A stretch of 64,000 bases of DNA. Origin: Eustoma russellianum. Lineage: Eukaryota; Streptophyta; Magnoliopsida; Gentianales; Gentianaceae. The DNA lies in NCBI GenBank assembly GCA_036186865.1, contig AP025040.1, positions 46,192,321 to 46,256,320 on the forward strand, given 5' to 3'. The translations under genes and the position numbers were made by a program. The notes under the pieces were generated by a model. That model had not been told where the DNA came from and did no database searches. It saw nothing but the letters and a program-made list of their open reading frames with translations. This document shows positions 54,237-64,000 of this stretch, piece after piece. Each line of letters opens with the position of its first letter. The stretch's first letter is position 1.

Positions 54237-57200
54237 ATGCCTCCCAGAAGAGACCCTCAAGGAAACGGTGGGAATGGGAACAACGATAACCCTCCACCAC
54301 CACCACCACCAGTGTTAGTACCTCAGGCGCTAATTGATGCTATCACAGTGATAGCCCAAGGAGTTGCTCAGCAGCAGCAACAACAACAACAACCCCCTGC
54401 GCCAGCACCACCGCAGCACGGCATAAGGTACTATATTGGGGAAATGCGCAAGATGCATGCCCCAAATTTCGAAGGGACAACTGACCCAGAGGTAGCTGGG
54501 TTCTGGCTTGATGAGATAGAGAAATGCTTCAAACTGGTCCAAGTGCCGGAAGAACACAAGGTGGATGTAGCCACACCTTTCCTGACTGGCAGAGCGAATG
54601 CCTGGTGGAACGGCATTCTGCCCAAGATGACTTCTCCCATCCAGTGGAGTCAGTTTGTGAAGGCCTACAAGGACTATTATGTGCCTGAGACTGCCGTATT
54701 GGAAAAGATGAGGCAGTTTGATAGATTTGAGCAAGGAAAGATGTCTGTCTCTGATTATGCAGACAGGTTCCATGCCTTGGGCAAATTCACGCCCATGGTA
54801 TTGGAAAACAATCGGATGAAGATGTTGAAGTTTGAAGAGGGTCTGAATCCCCGCATCCGGACGGCTATCGCGGGGTCGAGTTTGAAAACCTTCGAAGAAA
54901 TGCTGGATGCATGTTACCGAGTGGAGAGTGACATGCGTCGGTCACAGAACAGAGAGGCTCGGGAAGAATCGAGCAAGAGGCCGAGGGTAGAACCAAGTGG
55001 AGGTAGACCCGGACGTTGGGTCAAGATTCCCAGGAAGGGACAAACGGGGCCAGTTCAAAGGGCACCACAGCCAAACCAACCCGACCGGCAAGCACCTGCA
55101 GAATGCCCGCACTGCCATAAAAGACACGTGGGTGAATGTTGGAAAGTATCAGGTGCGTGCTTCAGATGTGGAAAGTCGGGCCATAGGATCAAGGACTGCC
55201 CAGACTTGAACCCTAAGCCACAGGCAGGAGCCGGGCCGGCTCAGCAGCAGAGAGGCAGGCCCAATGCGAGAGTCCACACGATGACGGACGCTGAGGTCCA
55301 GGAGGATGCAAACGTCGTGACAGGTACGACTTAAGTTTAATACTAGCAGCCTAAGTTGAATTTTTAGCCTTTTAAGTTGATTCAATATGCTTTATATGAG
55401 ATCTTTATGTGCTGTACTTCATGTTAGGTGTGGTCTTAGTTAACAACGTGCCTGCAAACGTGTTATTTGATAGTGGCGCTAGCCACTGTTTCATTTCTAA
55501 GCGATTCGCCAAAGGACTCGACTGTCTACCCGAATGGCTTGAGAACCCATTTAGGGTACAGGCAGCAGGAGAACAAGTACTGACTTCTCACCATCAGTAC
55601 AAGGACTGTGAGTTGGAATTAGATGGGAAGCTTTTCTCGGTGACTCTAGTCCCAATACCGCTGAAGGACTTTGATATAATATTGGGCATGGATTGGTTGA
55701 CCAAGAATCATGCCAACATCGACTGCAGACTTAAGCGAGTGACCCTCAAAGACCCTGGGATGAATGACATCACGGTGCAAGGGAATACCAAGATAACCAA
55801 GGCTCCTAAGAAAATATACATGACGGCGATTAAGGCCTTTAAGGCTTTACAGAAAGGAGCAGAGGGATATATGGTGTATGCTATAGATGCTCAACAAGAA
55901 GTTCCCTCCATGGATCAAATTCCGGTAATCAATGAATTTAAGGACGTATTTCCGGATGATTTACCGGGAGTTCCGCCATCGAGAGAAGTGGAGTTCGAAA
56001 TCAATTTGATACCCGGAGCCGAGCCTATATCAAAGGCACCCTACAGAATGGCTCCAGCTGAACTTAAGGAGCTAAAGGGGCAACTTCAGGAGTTGTTGGA
56101 CAAGAAATTGATACGCCCCAGTGTATCACCTTGGGGAGCTCCAGTTCTATTCGTAAAGAAGAAAGATGGCAGCATGAGGCTGTGCATCGACTACCGAGAA
56201 CTGAATAAGATTACCATTAAGAACAAATATCCTTTGCCAAGGATAGAGGACTTATTTGACCAACTTAAAGGAGCTCGTTGGTTCTCAAAGATCGATCTCC
56301 GTCAAGGGTATCACCAGCTGCTTGTGAAAGCCGGAGACGTACCTAAAACGGCGTTCCGAACTCGATACGGGCATTATGAATTCTTAGTGATGCCTTTTGG
56401 ACTAACTAATGCCCCAGCAGCTTTCATGGACTTGATGAACACTGTGTTCCGAGAACAGTTAGACCAATTTGTAGTAGTGTTCATCGATGACATTTTGGTC
56501 TATTCCCCCGACGAACAAGCTCATGCTGAACATTTGAGAGTGGTGTTGCAAATTCTGAGGCAACAAAGGCTGTATGCCAAATTCAGCAAGTGTGAATTTT
56601 GGCTAAGAAGTGTAGCCTTCCTTGGTCACGTGATTTCTGAAGATGGGATCTCAGTAGATCCTAAGAAGATAGAGGCCATCACCGAATGGCCAAGACCCAC
56701 CAATGTGACCGAAGTCAGAAGCTTCCTAGGCTTGGCAGGCTACTATAGGAAGTTTGTTGAGGGATTCTCAACGATAGCAGTACCATTGAGTCGACTTACT
56801 CAGAAGAAGACTAAATTCGAATGGACTGCTGAATGCGAGCAGAGCTTTACTGAGCTCAAGAGGAGATTGACCACAGCCCCGGTGTTGGCGCAACCTTCCG
56901 GCACCGACGGTTTCGTGATCTATAGTGACGCGTCCAAGAAAGGACTAGGTATGTACACAATTACAATTAATGCATTGTATATACTTATGCAAGTCCTAAC
57001 CTAACCCACTGTTTATAGGCTGTGTCTTGATGCAAAACGAACGAGTCATATCGTACGCGTCAAGACAACTGAAACCATATGAGCAGAACTATCCGACTCA
57101 TGACTTGGAACTCGCAGCTGTGGTATTTGCCCTTAAGATCTGGAGACACTACCTATATGGAGAGAAATGTGCAGTCTTCACGGACCATAAGAGCTTAAAG

Positions 57201-58865
57201 TATCTATTCTCGCAGAAGGAGTTGAATATGAGACAAAGAAGATGGTTAGAGTTACTCAAGGACTATGACTTGACCATCAACTACCATCCGGGTAAAGCCA
57301 ATAGAGTGGCAGACGCATTGAGCAGGAAGTCTAGCCACGCAAGACAGTCTCCATTGGAAAGAGAGATTGAGGAGTTTGATCTTGAAATGGTGGATTCAGT
57401 GGCAAATGTCCTCACAGCTTTGTCTATCAGCCCAAACTTGGTAGACCGGATCAAAGAGGCACAGTATGAGGACCCGGCACTGAAAGAGATCCGCGACAAA
57501 TTATCCACGGGACCGGTAAAAGACTTCCAGTTGCGAGAAGATGGGAGTCTATGGTTTCAGAATCGGTTATGCGTACCCAGTAAAGACGAACTCCGAATAG
57601 AATTGCTCCGAGAAGCGCATAACTCAAGAATGTCTATCCACCCCGGAAGTACTAAGATGTATAAGGACCTCAAAAGAAACTATTGGTGGATAGGGATGAA
57701 GAGGTCTATAGCGGAGCATGTTGGGAGGTGTTTGGTTTGCCAACAAGTCAAGGCCGAACATCAACGACCTGGGGGTTTGATGATGCCCCTAGAAATTCCG
57801 GAGTGGAAATGGGAACATGTAACTATGGACTTTGTAATGGGACTACCCAAGACCCGCAATGGAAACGAGATGATTTGGGTAATCGTAGACAGACTGACGA
57901 AGACGGCTCATTTTATTGCCATGCCTCATGGTACTTCGTATGAAAGGTTATCCAATATCTATGTGGATAACATTGTAAGTCTACATGGAGTCCCAGTTAG
58001 CATCGTATCAGACCGTGACCCCAAGTTCACCTCTAAGTTCTGGAGAGCATTCCAGAAAGCTATGGGTACGGAGTTGAGAATGAGCACAGCATATCACCCG
58101 CAAACGGATGGGCAATCCGAGAGGACCATCCAAACATTGGAAGACATGCTAAGAGCATGCGCCTTAGACTTCAAAGGGAACTGGGATAGCATGTTGAAGT
58201 TGATGGAGTTTTCATATAACAACAGCTATCACAGTGCAATTGGCATGGCGCCATTTGAAGCCTTATACGGACGTAAGTGCAGATCCCCGGTTTGTTGGGA
58301 CGAAGTTGGGGAAAGGACAATCACAGCACCAGAATTGGTTGAGCAAACGGTGGAAAAGGTTAAGGTGATAAGAGAGAAACTCAAGGTGGCCCAAGATCGC
58401 AGTAAAAGTTGGGCTGACTCCAAAAGACGACCGTTGGAGTTTGAGGAGGGCGATAAGGTTTACCTACGAGTCTCACCATCTAAGGGAGTTGCTAGATTTG
58501 GAGTGAAGGGCAAGTTAAGCCCGAGATATATTGGCCCTTACGAAATTCTTGGTAAAGTTGGTGAAAGGGCATACCGACTAGCCTTACCTCCCAGTTTATC
58601 ACAAGTCCATAACGTATTCCATGTGTCACAACTACGGAAATACGTATCGGATCCGAGCCATGTCCTTGAAGCCCAACCTTTAGACGTGAAAGAAGACGTC
58701 ACTTACGAAGAACATCCAATGAGGATTGTGGACAGAAAGGATCAAGTCCTACGCCGACGCGTCATTCCGTATGTCAAAGTTCAGTGGAGTAACCATACGG
58801 AGCGCGAAGCTACGTGGGAGCTTGAAGAGCAAATGAAGGAGTTATATCCACACCTCTTCCAATAA
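54237..58865 (+). CDS. Gypsy gag-pol, one frame after two introns
   Basis: The unspliced frame stops at 55334 (after gag) and again at 57004. Removing GT-AG introns at 55324-55427 (104 bases) and 56949-57018 (70 bases) leaves 4455 bases in one phase, 1484 residues. The start is the ATG of MPPRRDP at 54237; a 27-residue upstream extension in frame is less likely. The order is a Gag capsid-like domain, a zinc knuckle CFRCGKSGHRIKDC (about 55165), protease with DSGAS (about 55467), RT with FIDDILVY (about 56479), RNase H with YSDAS cut by the second intron, an integrase HHCC finger, a D,D,E core (TMDF, SDRD, SERT) and a chromodomain-like end. All catalytic motifs look intact. The protein drives reverse transcription and integration of the element; the joined form is described, not written out. 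Confidence 0.9.
55324..55427 (+). other. Putative intron 1 of gag-pol (gag-protease junction)
   Basis: The donor is CAG|GTACGA and the acceptor CATGTTAG|GTG. It contains the gag stop codon. Its removal keeps the phase into the protease. Confidence 0.7.
56949..57018 (+). other. Putative intron 2 of gag-pol (inside RNase H)
   Basis: The donor is CTAG|GTATGT. CCTAACCTAACCC gives a branch-point-like CTAAC 20-odd bases before the acceptor TTTATAG|GC. Its 70 bases would shift the frame if retained, and removal rejoins the RNase H domain. Confidence 0.8.
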
Positions 58866-58895
58866 GGTACGCCAGTTTCGAGGACGAAACTTCTT

Positions 58896-58910
58896 ATAAG
58901 GGGGGAGGGA
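58896..58910 (+). other. Polypurine tract
   Basis: AAGGGGGGAGGGA directly before the TGTTATG start of the 3' LTR, the expected primer for plus-strand DNA synthesis. Confidence 0.85.
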
Positions 58911-61354
58911 TGTTATGCCCCGCACCCTCCGTAGGGTAACTTAAAAGACAAAGAAGAATTTTACGGGAATTAATGACGGTCAACTGTAACTAATGACGAA
59001 ATAAATATAGGATTAATGAGAATTAAATGAAGGATTAAATTATAGGATTTAAATTGTATTTAATTTTCAAAATTAAATAATTTTATTTTAGATTTATCCT
59101 TTAAGATAAATAAGAAATAAAAGGTAATTTAGAAACACCAAACTTTTCCCCTAACCATATATAAACTGAGAAAGCGTCAGTTTCTTCAGAAACCAACGAC
59201 GCTTCCTCACAACCCTAGCCGTTCTCCCAGGAGTAGAAGAAGACAACCCCAAGAAGTAATCCAGCCTTAGTACGTTTTCCAATCCGACTTCGAGTAATCA
59301 AAGGCAAGTAATCTGTTTATAAGTTCCTACGTTTTGCGAAAGAAAAAACGGCCTATGTTATTATCAATTTGGATCACCATGCAGTAGATTCGTTCTTTAG
59401 TTATTTGTTTATGACCTATGTGATTTGTTTTCGCGCTTTGGCCAATGTATATGGAAAAGCTTTTGTTGTTGTTGTGGATTATGTGAAATCATGCAAATCC
59501 CTACCCTGGAATCCCTTCTTGATGTGATTGCGTGGTTGAGAAGGGTTTGAAGAAAAGATGGGATTTTTGGGATTGAGAGAGTTGGATGATTGAGTCTTAG
59601 GTTGGATCAATGTACGATATGCGTATAGGCGTCTGGATTTACAGTTTTAAGCGTGTACGGTAGCCGAGGTTAGGCTTGGATTGGTGGGATGCAAGTTTGG
59701 AATCAATTTGAGGTAGAATCCTGAGAGTGATGCAGAAAACGCAGAATCTGGCCTGGGACGTTGACATCGATCGATCGATGTCAGAGATCGATGTCCCCAG
59801 TTGGACATCGATCGATCGATGTATAAGTGGCTGAGAGATCGATGTCCTCAGAAGGACATCGATCGATCGATGTGTAGGATGCTGAGAGATCGATGTCCCC
59901 AGATTGGACATCGATCGATCGAAGTGAGAGATCGATGTCCCCAGTTGGACATCGATCGATCGAAGTGAGAGATCGATGTCCCCAGTTGGACATCGATCGA
60001 TCGAAGCTAGGGGATGAAGTCCTGGAATTTTGTGGAAAATAGAGGAAGGAAGGGGAACGTTCGGGGAGCCTTTGGGTGACCTTAGTGACTTTCTAAGACC
60101 TGATCTAAGTTAGTTAAGTCTCGGGAACGTGTCTAGGATGATGAATCAAACTTGGTGCTTTCAACGGATTCTCGAATCGGGTTTCAACGGGAATGACTTA
60201 GACGGGTTAGGAAATGGACGTACGAGGGGTCTCAAAGTTCAATGAAAGGGAAATGAGGATACTCGCGTAGGTTACGAACTCTAGAATCAAGGGTAAGTGT
60301 TGACGAGCTAGTTGAGGGCTAAGTATGGACGAATAAGCTAGTGTTCCTTGTGTGGTACTTGTACTTGCGCATGTAAATGTGAATTGCATATGTGAGCGTG
60401 GAATGTGAATGAGATATGGGGTCTTGCATCATGGCACTTGCATTTGCATTATGATTTGATAAGAGCTGTGCCTCAGCACAGGGTATAAAGTTTGCGAAAT
60501 GAGCTGTAATGCGTTACAGGGTATAAAGACAATCTGTAACCATCACAGGGTATAAAGTGAGCTGTAATGTGTCATAGGGTATAAAGACAAGCTGTGGCAC
60601 ATTACAGGGTATAAAGTTGAGCTGTGGTGCGTCACAGGGTATAAAGACAAGCTGTGGCCCACCACAGGGCATAAAGTTATGTGACCGGACATTGTGACAT
60701 GCATTGCACTGTTTTGAAAAGAATTGCATAAGCATTTGTGATTGTGTAGTGTAGTGCATCTTTGACATGCATCACGAGAGTCAGTGTGGTATGAACGTGA
60801 ATGTTATTTGAAGGCCAATGAATGGTTATTTGCGCGTGAATTGATGTACTTGCGTTATTACATTCTCGCTTGTGTATATTTGAAAGTTACAAGACATGTG
60901 CCCCTCAATTCCCTCAGTTTATCTATTACTCATGTCTTGCCATGTGTTGATCCCGTATGTCTTATAAGTGGGTTACTTGCTAGCGTTTTTCGCTAAGGGT
61001 ACTGCCTTTGATTTTGCAGATGAACCCAGTTATGATATGATTTTCATTGAGGATGACGGCGAGTGGGCAGAATGGGATGCATAGGCCTTATGGAGAGATT
61101 TGATTAGATAGTTTCTGTTAATTGTGGTTATATTTCATGGAGGTTTTAGATGGCTGCGACCATATGCATTTGGGTATTCATGTTGACTTTGATGTATGGC
61201 TTTGAGGATTTTTATTTATGAGATGTGTTTCCGCGCTTATTTCTCTTACGTCATTGATGATGTGTATTCGAGAGATGAGACGTCTTGTAGTCTTCTCAGT
61301 AAGCTACGACGGGTGCACCGGGTCGGATTCCGCTGTCCGGGTCGGGGCGCTACA
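58911..61354 (+). repeat. 3' LTR of the gypsy element
   Basis: It has the same length as the 5' LTR, with no difference found by eye, including both internal arrays (59766-60010 and 60477-60677). Confidence 0.95.
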
Positions 61355-61359
61355 ATTTC

Positions 61360-62600
61360 ACTTACTATAACATAAATTGAAATAAAAGATAAGATGGACA
61401 ATTTTTTCCCAAAAAGCTGAAAGACAGAAAATGCCAAACTTATATGACACTGATTATAAGCCGACATGAAGCATCGCACAACATGAAATATGTAAGCAAA
61501 GTGAATATACTCTTTTGACGAAATAGGAGTAAGACTCCTTATTTAAAATGTGACAATAACCAATTTTTAGTTATGGATTAAACTGAAAAATACACTTTTA
61601 ATGACTTTTGATCAAATAAGATTATCCAAATATGATAACACAATTGGCAATTTCACTTTCACTTAACATACCCTGTTATGTATGTCTTTATATATATACA
61701 TACATATATATACATATATATATATATACATATATATGTATGTATTATGTATATAAACACATAGAGACATCTTACACGTACGTTATACTTATCGACACAT
61801 AGAGAACGTCAAAAACATGCTGAAAACTTTTGTTCTCTTTAAACATTCGGTGTATTAGAAAACAAAATCTATCTTTTCACGACAGCCTTGCTAACGGGCA
61901 AACTTGAGTCCAGCTTTAATGATACAGCAAAATCCAAACAAAATATTTATACAGAAAAAGTAAATTCAACAAGCAGGCGATTTTTACAATTATATCAAAA
62001 CTTAGAAGTCCACTCCTTGAGACTTGTTTTTATTGTCTCGTCTACATGGAAAAATCCGACCAAGAAAATTGCAAAATTAATACAAATTACACCTACTAGA
62101 CTACTAGTGTACTACAGACCATTCATTATCTTCATTCTATATCACATCCACGTCTCGCCATCTTTCTCCACCTCAAGTTCTCATTCTTGTAGTCATTGCT
62201 ACGTCTATTGATTTTCCTTCAACCTGCAAGATTTCAAGTAACGTTTATCCACTAGAATTTGTGACTTCCTTGGAACTTTTACTATATTTGGGGTGGGATT
62301 TGTGCTGTTGATTGTGCAGAAGAAGAAAAGAAGATGAATGCAGGAGATTTTCATGAAAGAATCTTGCTCCCAATAAAGTTCTTCATAACTGCTACTGCTA
62401 CTAAGAGGTGCCAAGCAAGCTCTTTTCTTTCTTACACTTTTGCTAAGCATTTTTGCAGTTGTATCTTCTGGGTATTTCTTCTTTTCTGCTAAAAAAATAG
62501 GTTTCACTATGAGAATGGAGGATATCTAATTCGGGTGTTCATAGCTCATTAGGAGTTTCATTAGCTACTTGGAGAGCTCCATTCGCTTAATTGATTTGCC
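61360..62600. other. Intergenic stretch, perhaps the leader of the 63-kb gene
   Basis: A (TATACA)-type microsatellite is at 61690-61745. The pyrimidine-rich part at 62125-62215 looks like a plant 5' leader, but no start codon with a long frame follows it. Nothing else is supported. Confidence 0.35.
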
Positions 62601-62619
62601 TACTTTTGATTTCGATTTG

Positions 62620-63075
62620 GATTCTTCCATTTCTAACGGATTCAATGACACACCTTTTTTCACTTTGTAATATGACGTTGTTGGTTAATTTCCTTATTAT
62701 ACTAGGATTTTGAATCTCCTAGATTCTAGGAACTTAAGATATGGTATATTTCCTTAGTAGTGTTTATCTAGTTTTTGGTTTTGGTTAGACAAGTTGTGTC
62801 TATATAAAGCGGCGGCCTGCCATAGTAGTGGCACCAAGAAACTTTGTTCGGTTTTGAGTTATTTTCCGAATATTAATACAAGCGAGTTATGCTTTATACG
62901 TGTTGTGTTCTTTGAATCAGCTATTACTTTATTCGTGTCTTTCTAACACACGGGTATCTGTGTGTGTTTCTAACCCATAAGTATGGTTGTATACATTCGA
63001 CACACCATATTCCGCTACAGGTGGTTCCGCTACAGGTGGGAGTATCTGAGTCAATGAGAAAATGTTGTTGTTGAT
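62620..63075 (+). repeat. SINE-like repeat interrupted by an LTR-like segment
   Basis: The SINE-like part starts CCATTTCTAACGGATTCAAT, breaks near 62685 and resumes near 62950 with GTGTGTTTCTAACCCATAAG and a GTTGTTGTTG tail. The segment between has a strong TATA box (GTCTATATAAAGCGG, about 62797) and GTTATTTTCCGAATATTAAT, like a small LTR. I could not match target duplications. Confidence 0.4.
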
Positions 63076-63244
63076 TTGGAATTGGATGGAAGTGCAGAAT
63101 CAATCATGCTTGTTTTTGAATTATGTTGATGATTTGACTTTTTTTTAAGACAATGGAGATGGCACAAACCATTCCATCTGACAAAAAGAAAGGAATACCT
63201 AATATAATTCTTATGTTTTCTAATACATTTTTGTTTTTTCTCAG

Positions 63245-64000
63245 AGACCATCACCAAGAATGAGAGAACCATCTTTCGTCAAAGGTACTCCTAGCCGGAG
63301 AAGATCAAGTAAAGAAGGTATTGAAGCTTTGGGCAGTACCCAAGTAGAACCTCATCTTATGGATGCGAAGGACACGTCTAAAGATTTGAGATTGAAAATG
63401 GAGAGATCATATTCATGGGCTAAGTTAGAAAGTGGATACCTTGAGAAAGCAAAGAGGAACAGAAAAAGTAGTGGGGAATGGGGAATGAGCACCAACAATC
63501 ACCAGAGCTTGCAGGTGATGACAGAATTGGAAGAGGTAAAACAAGAATTACGCAAGCTAAAGCTGGATATGGCTTCCCTTTTAGAAGAGAAAAGAAGATC
63601 AGAAAAAGAGAGAGATGTATTCAGTTTAAAAACAGAATCTTGTTCAAGCTTAGCAGAAATACTAAGGAAGGAGATTGATGAAACCAATGAAGAACAAGTT
63701 CTTGTTGAGTTGGCTCGAATCGAAGCGATAAAGGAGTGCACAGCTATTGAATCACAGAGAAAACAAGATAGTGAAAAATACTCTGGTGAGATGGAGGAAT
63801 GGAGGACTCGAATTGATCGAATAAATGCAGAAGTAGATGCTGCAAAAGAAGTAGAGACAAATCTGGCCATCACCCTGGCAGATGTGAATGTGCTGGAAAA
63901 TGGGTTGAAGGAAATTAAGGAAATGGACAAAATGATCCTAGTGAAAAAGACAGAGGAAAACTTGGAGTCTGATTCTCTGGGTGGAGAGGAGGCAGATAAT
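63245..64000 (+). CDS. WEB-family / plastid-movement-impaired-like coiled-coil protein, 5' part
   Basis: The frame is open from a CTCAG acceptor at 63244 to the end of the window, 252 codons, with an in-frame ATG at 63260 (MREPSFVKGTPSRRRSSKEG). From about residue 90 it is a long charged coiled coil: LEEVKQELRKLKLDMASLLEEKRRSEKERDVF, then EEQVLVELARIEAIKE, a wording typical of plant WEB/DUF827 proteins such as PMI2/PMI15. These are cytosolic proteins in light-driven chloroplast movement; that role is inferred from the family. Whether the protein starts at 63260 or in an upstream exon is unclear. No N-terminal exon is seen between 61360 and 63244, and the 9.8-kb gypsy insertion lies just upstream. 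The gene continues beyond the window. Confidence 0.7.

Larger units (their letters stand above)
51519..61354 (+). mobile_element. Complete Ty3/gypsy chromovirus-type LTR retrotransposon, 9.8 kb
   Basis: Two 2444-bp LTRs (51519-53962 and 58911-61354) start TGTTATGCCC and end GCGCTACA. Every segment I compared is identical and the offset is a constant 7392 bases, so the insertion is very recent. A perfect 5-bp target duplication ATTTC lies at 51514-51518 and 61355-61359. The primer site fits initiator tRNA-Met. The polypurine tract lies just before the 3' LTR. The order protease, RT, RNase H, integrase and a chromodomain-like end places it in Ty3/gypsy, probably a Tekay/Del-like chromovirus. 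Confidence 0.96.

Noticed and set aside
62690..62945. A solo copia-type LTR
   Set aside because: It has a strong TATA box and a TGTT start, but I found no matching end with a target duplication, so it is kept only as a low-confidence note in the SINE entry.
63478..63930. Open frames at 63478-63678 (+) and 63499-63930 (-)
   Set aside because: Both are shadows of the WEB-family frame, which is open from 63245 to the window end.

Overview
This window is nuclear DNA of a flowering plant, probably a eudicot. It has GT-AG introns, plant-only gene families (an LRK10L/WAK-like receptor kinase, a WEB/plastid-movement coiled-coil protein, a sterol C5-desaturase, an organellar-type peptidyl-tRNA hydrolase) and a dense plant transposon load. 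I cannot name the species from sequence alone. There are few host genes, and most of the 64 kb is nested mobile DNA.

Layout. 1-8.9 kb: the end of a hAT-like element, a solo LTR with a perfect 5-bp target duplication, SINEs, and small foldback (MITE) elements. 8.9-9.8 kb: an intact single-exon gene for a Ser-rich plant protein. 9.8-14.5 kb: intergenic DNA with SINE copies and MITEs. 14.8-16.6 kb: the 3' five exons of a peptidyl-tRNA hydrolase gene on the minus strand; no 5' exons are visible, and a SINE sits at the stop codon. 17.6-19.6 kb: a small mobile element, a second solo LTR and an Au-type SINE. 20,195-31,422: a complete 11.2-kb CACTA (En/Spm-like) transposon with 3-bp target duplications. 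It carries a five-exon ORF1 gene, a four-exon TNP2 transposase gene, and two small tandem-duplicated genes that I cannot match to a known CACTA product. 31.8-33.6 kb: a sterol C5-desaturase pseudogene that lacks its middle exon. 35.0-36.9 kb: a short hypothetical gene and a decayed LINE. 37.4-40.4 kb: an intact four-exon receptor kinase. 41.6-44.4 kb: MITE and LINE debris with a hAT remnant nested in an L1 reverse transcriptase. 46.4-47.2 kb: an ectodomain-only relative of the receptor kinase. 49.8-51.0 kb: an RTE-type LINE fragment. 51,519-61,354: a complete Ty3/gypsy chromovirus-type retrotransposon with two LTRs that look identical and two short introns in gag-pol. 63.2 kb to the end: the start of a WEB-family coiled-coil gene that runs out of the window.

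How it fits together. The host genes do not form a pathway. The CACTA element looks self-contained: clusters of the same TCGTCGCT-type motif lie at both ends and again upstream of its genes, so the sequences expected to bind its own proteins may also be its promoters. The best leads are the two small CACTA genes and their promoters, the two introns that restore one gypsy reading frame, and the two damaged host genes (desaturase and hydrolase) that a simple reading-frame scan would miss.
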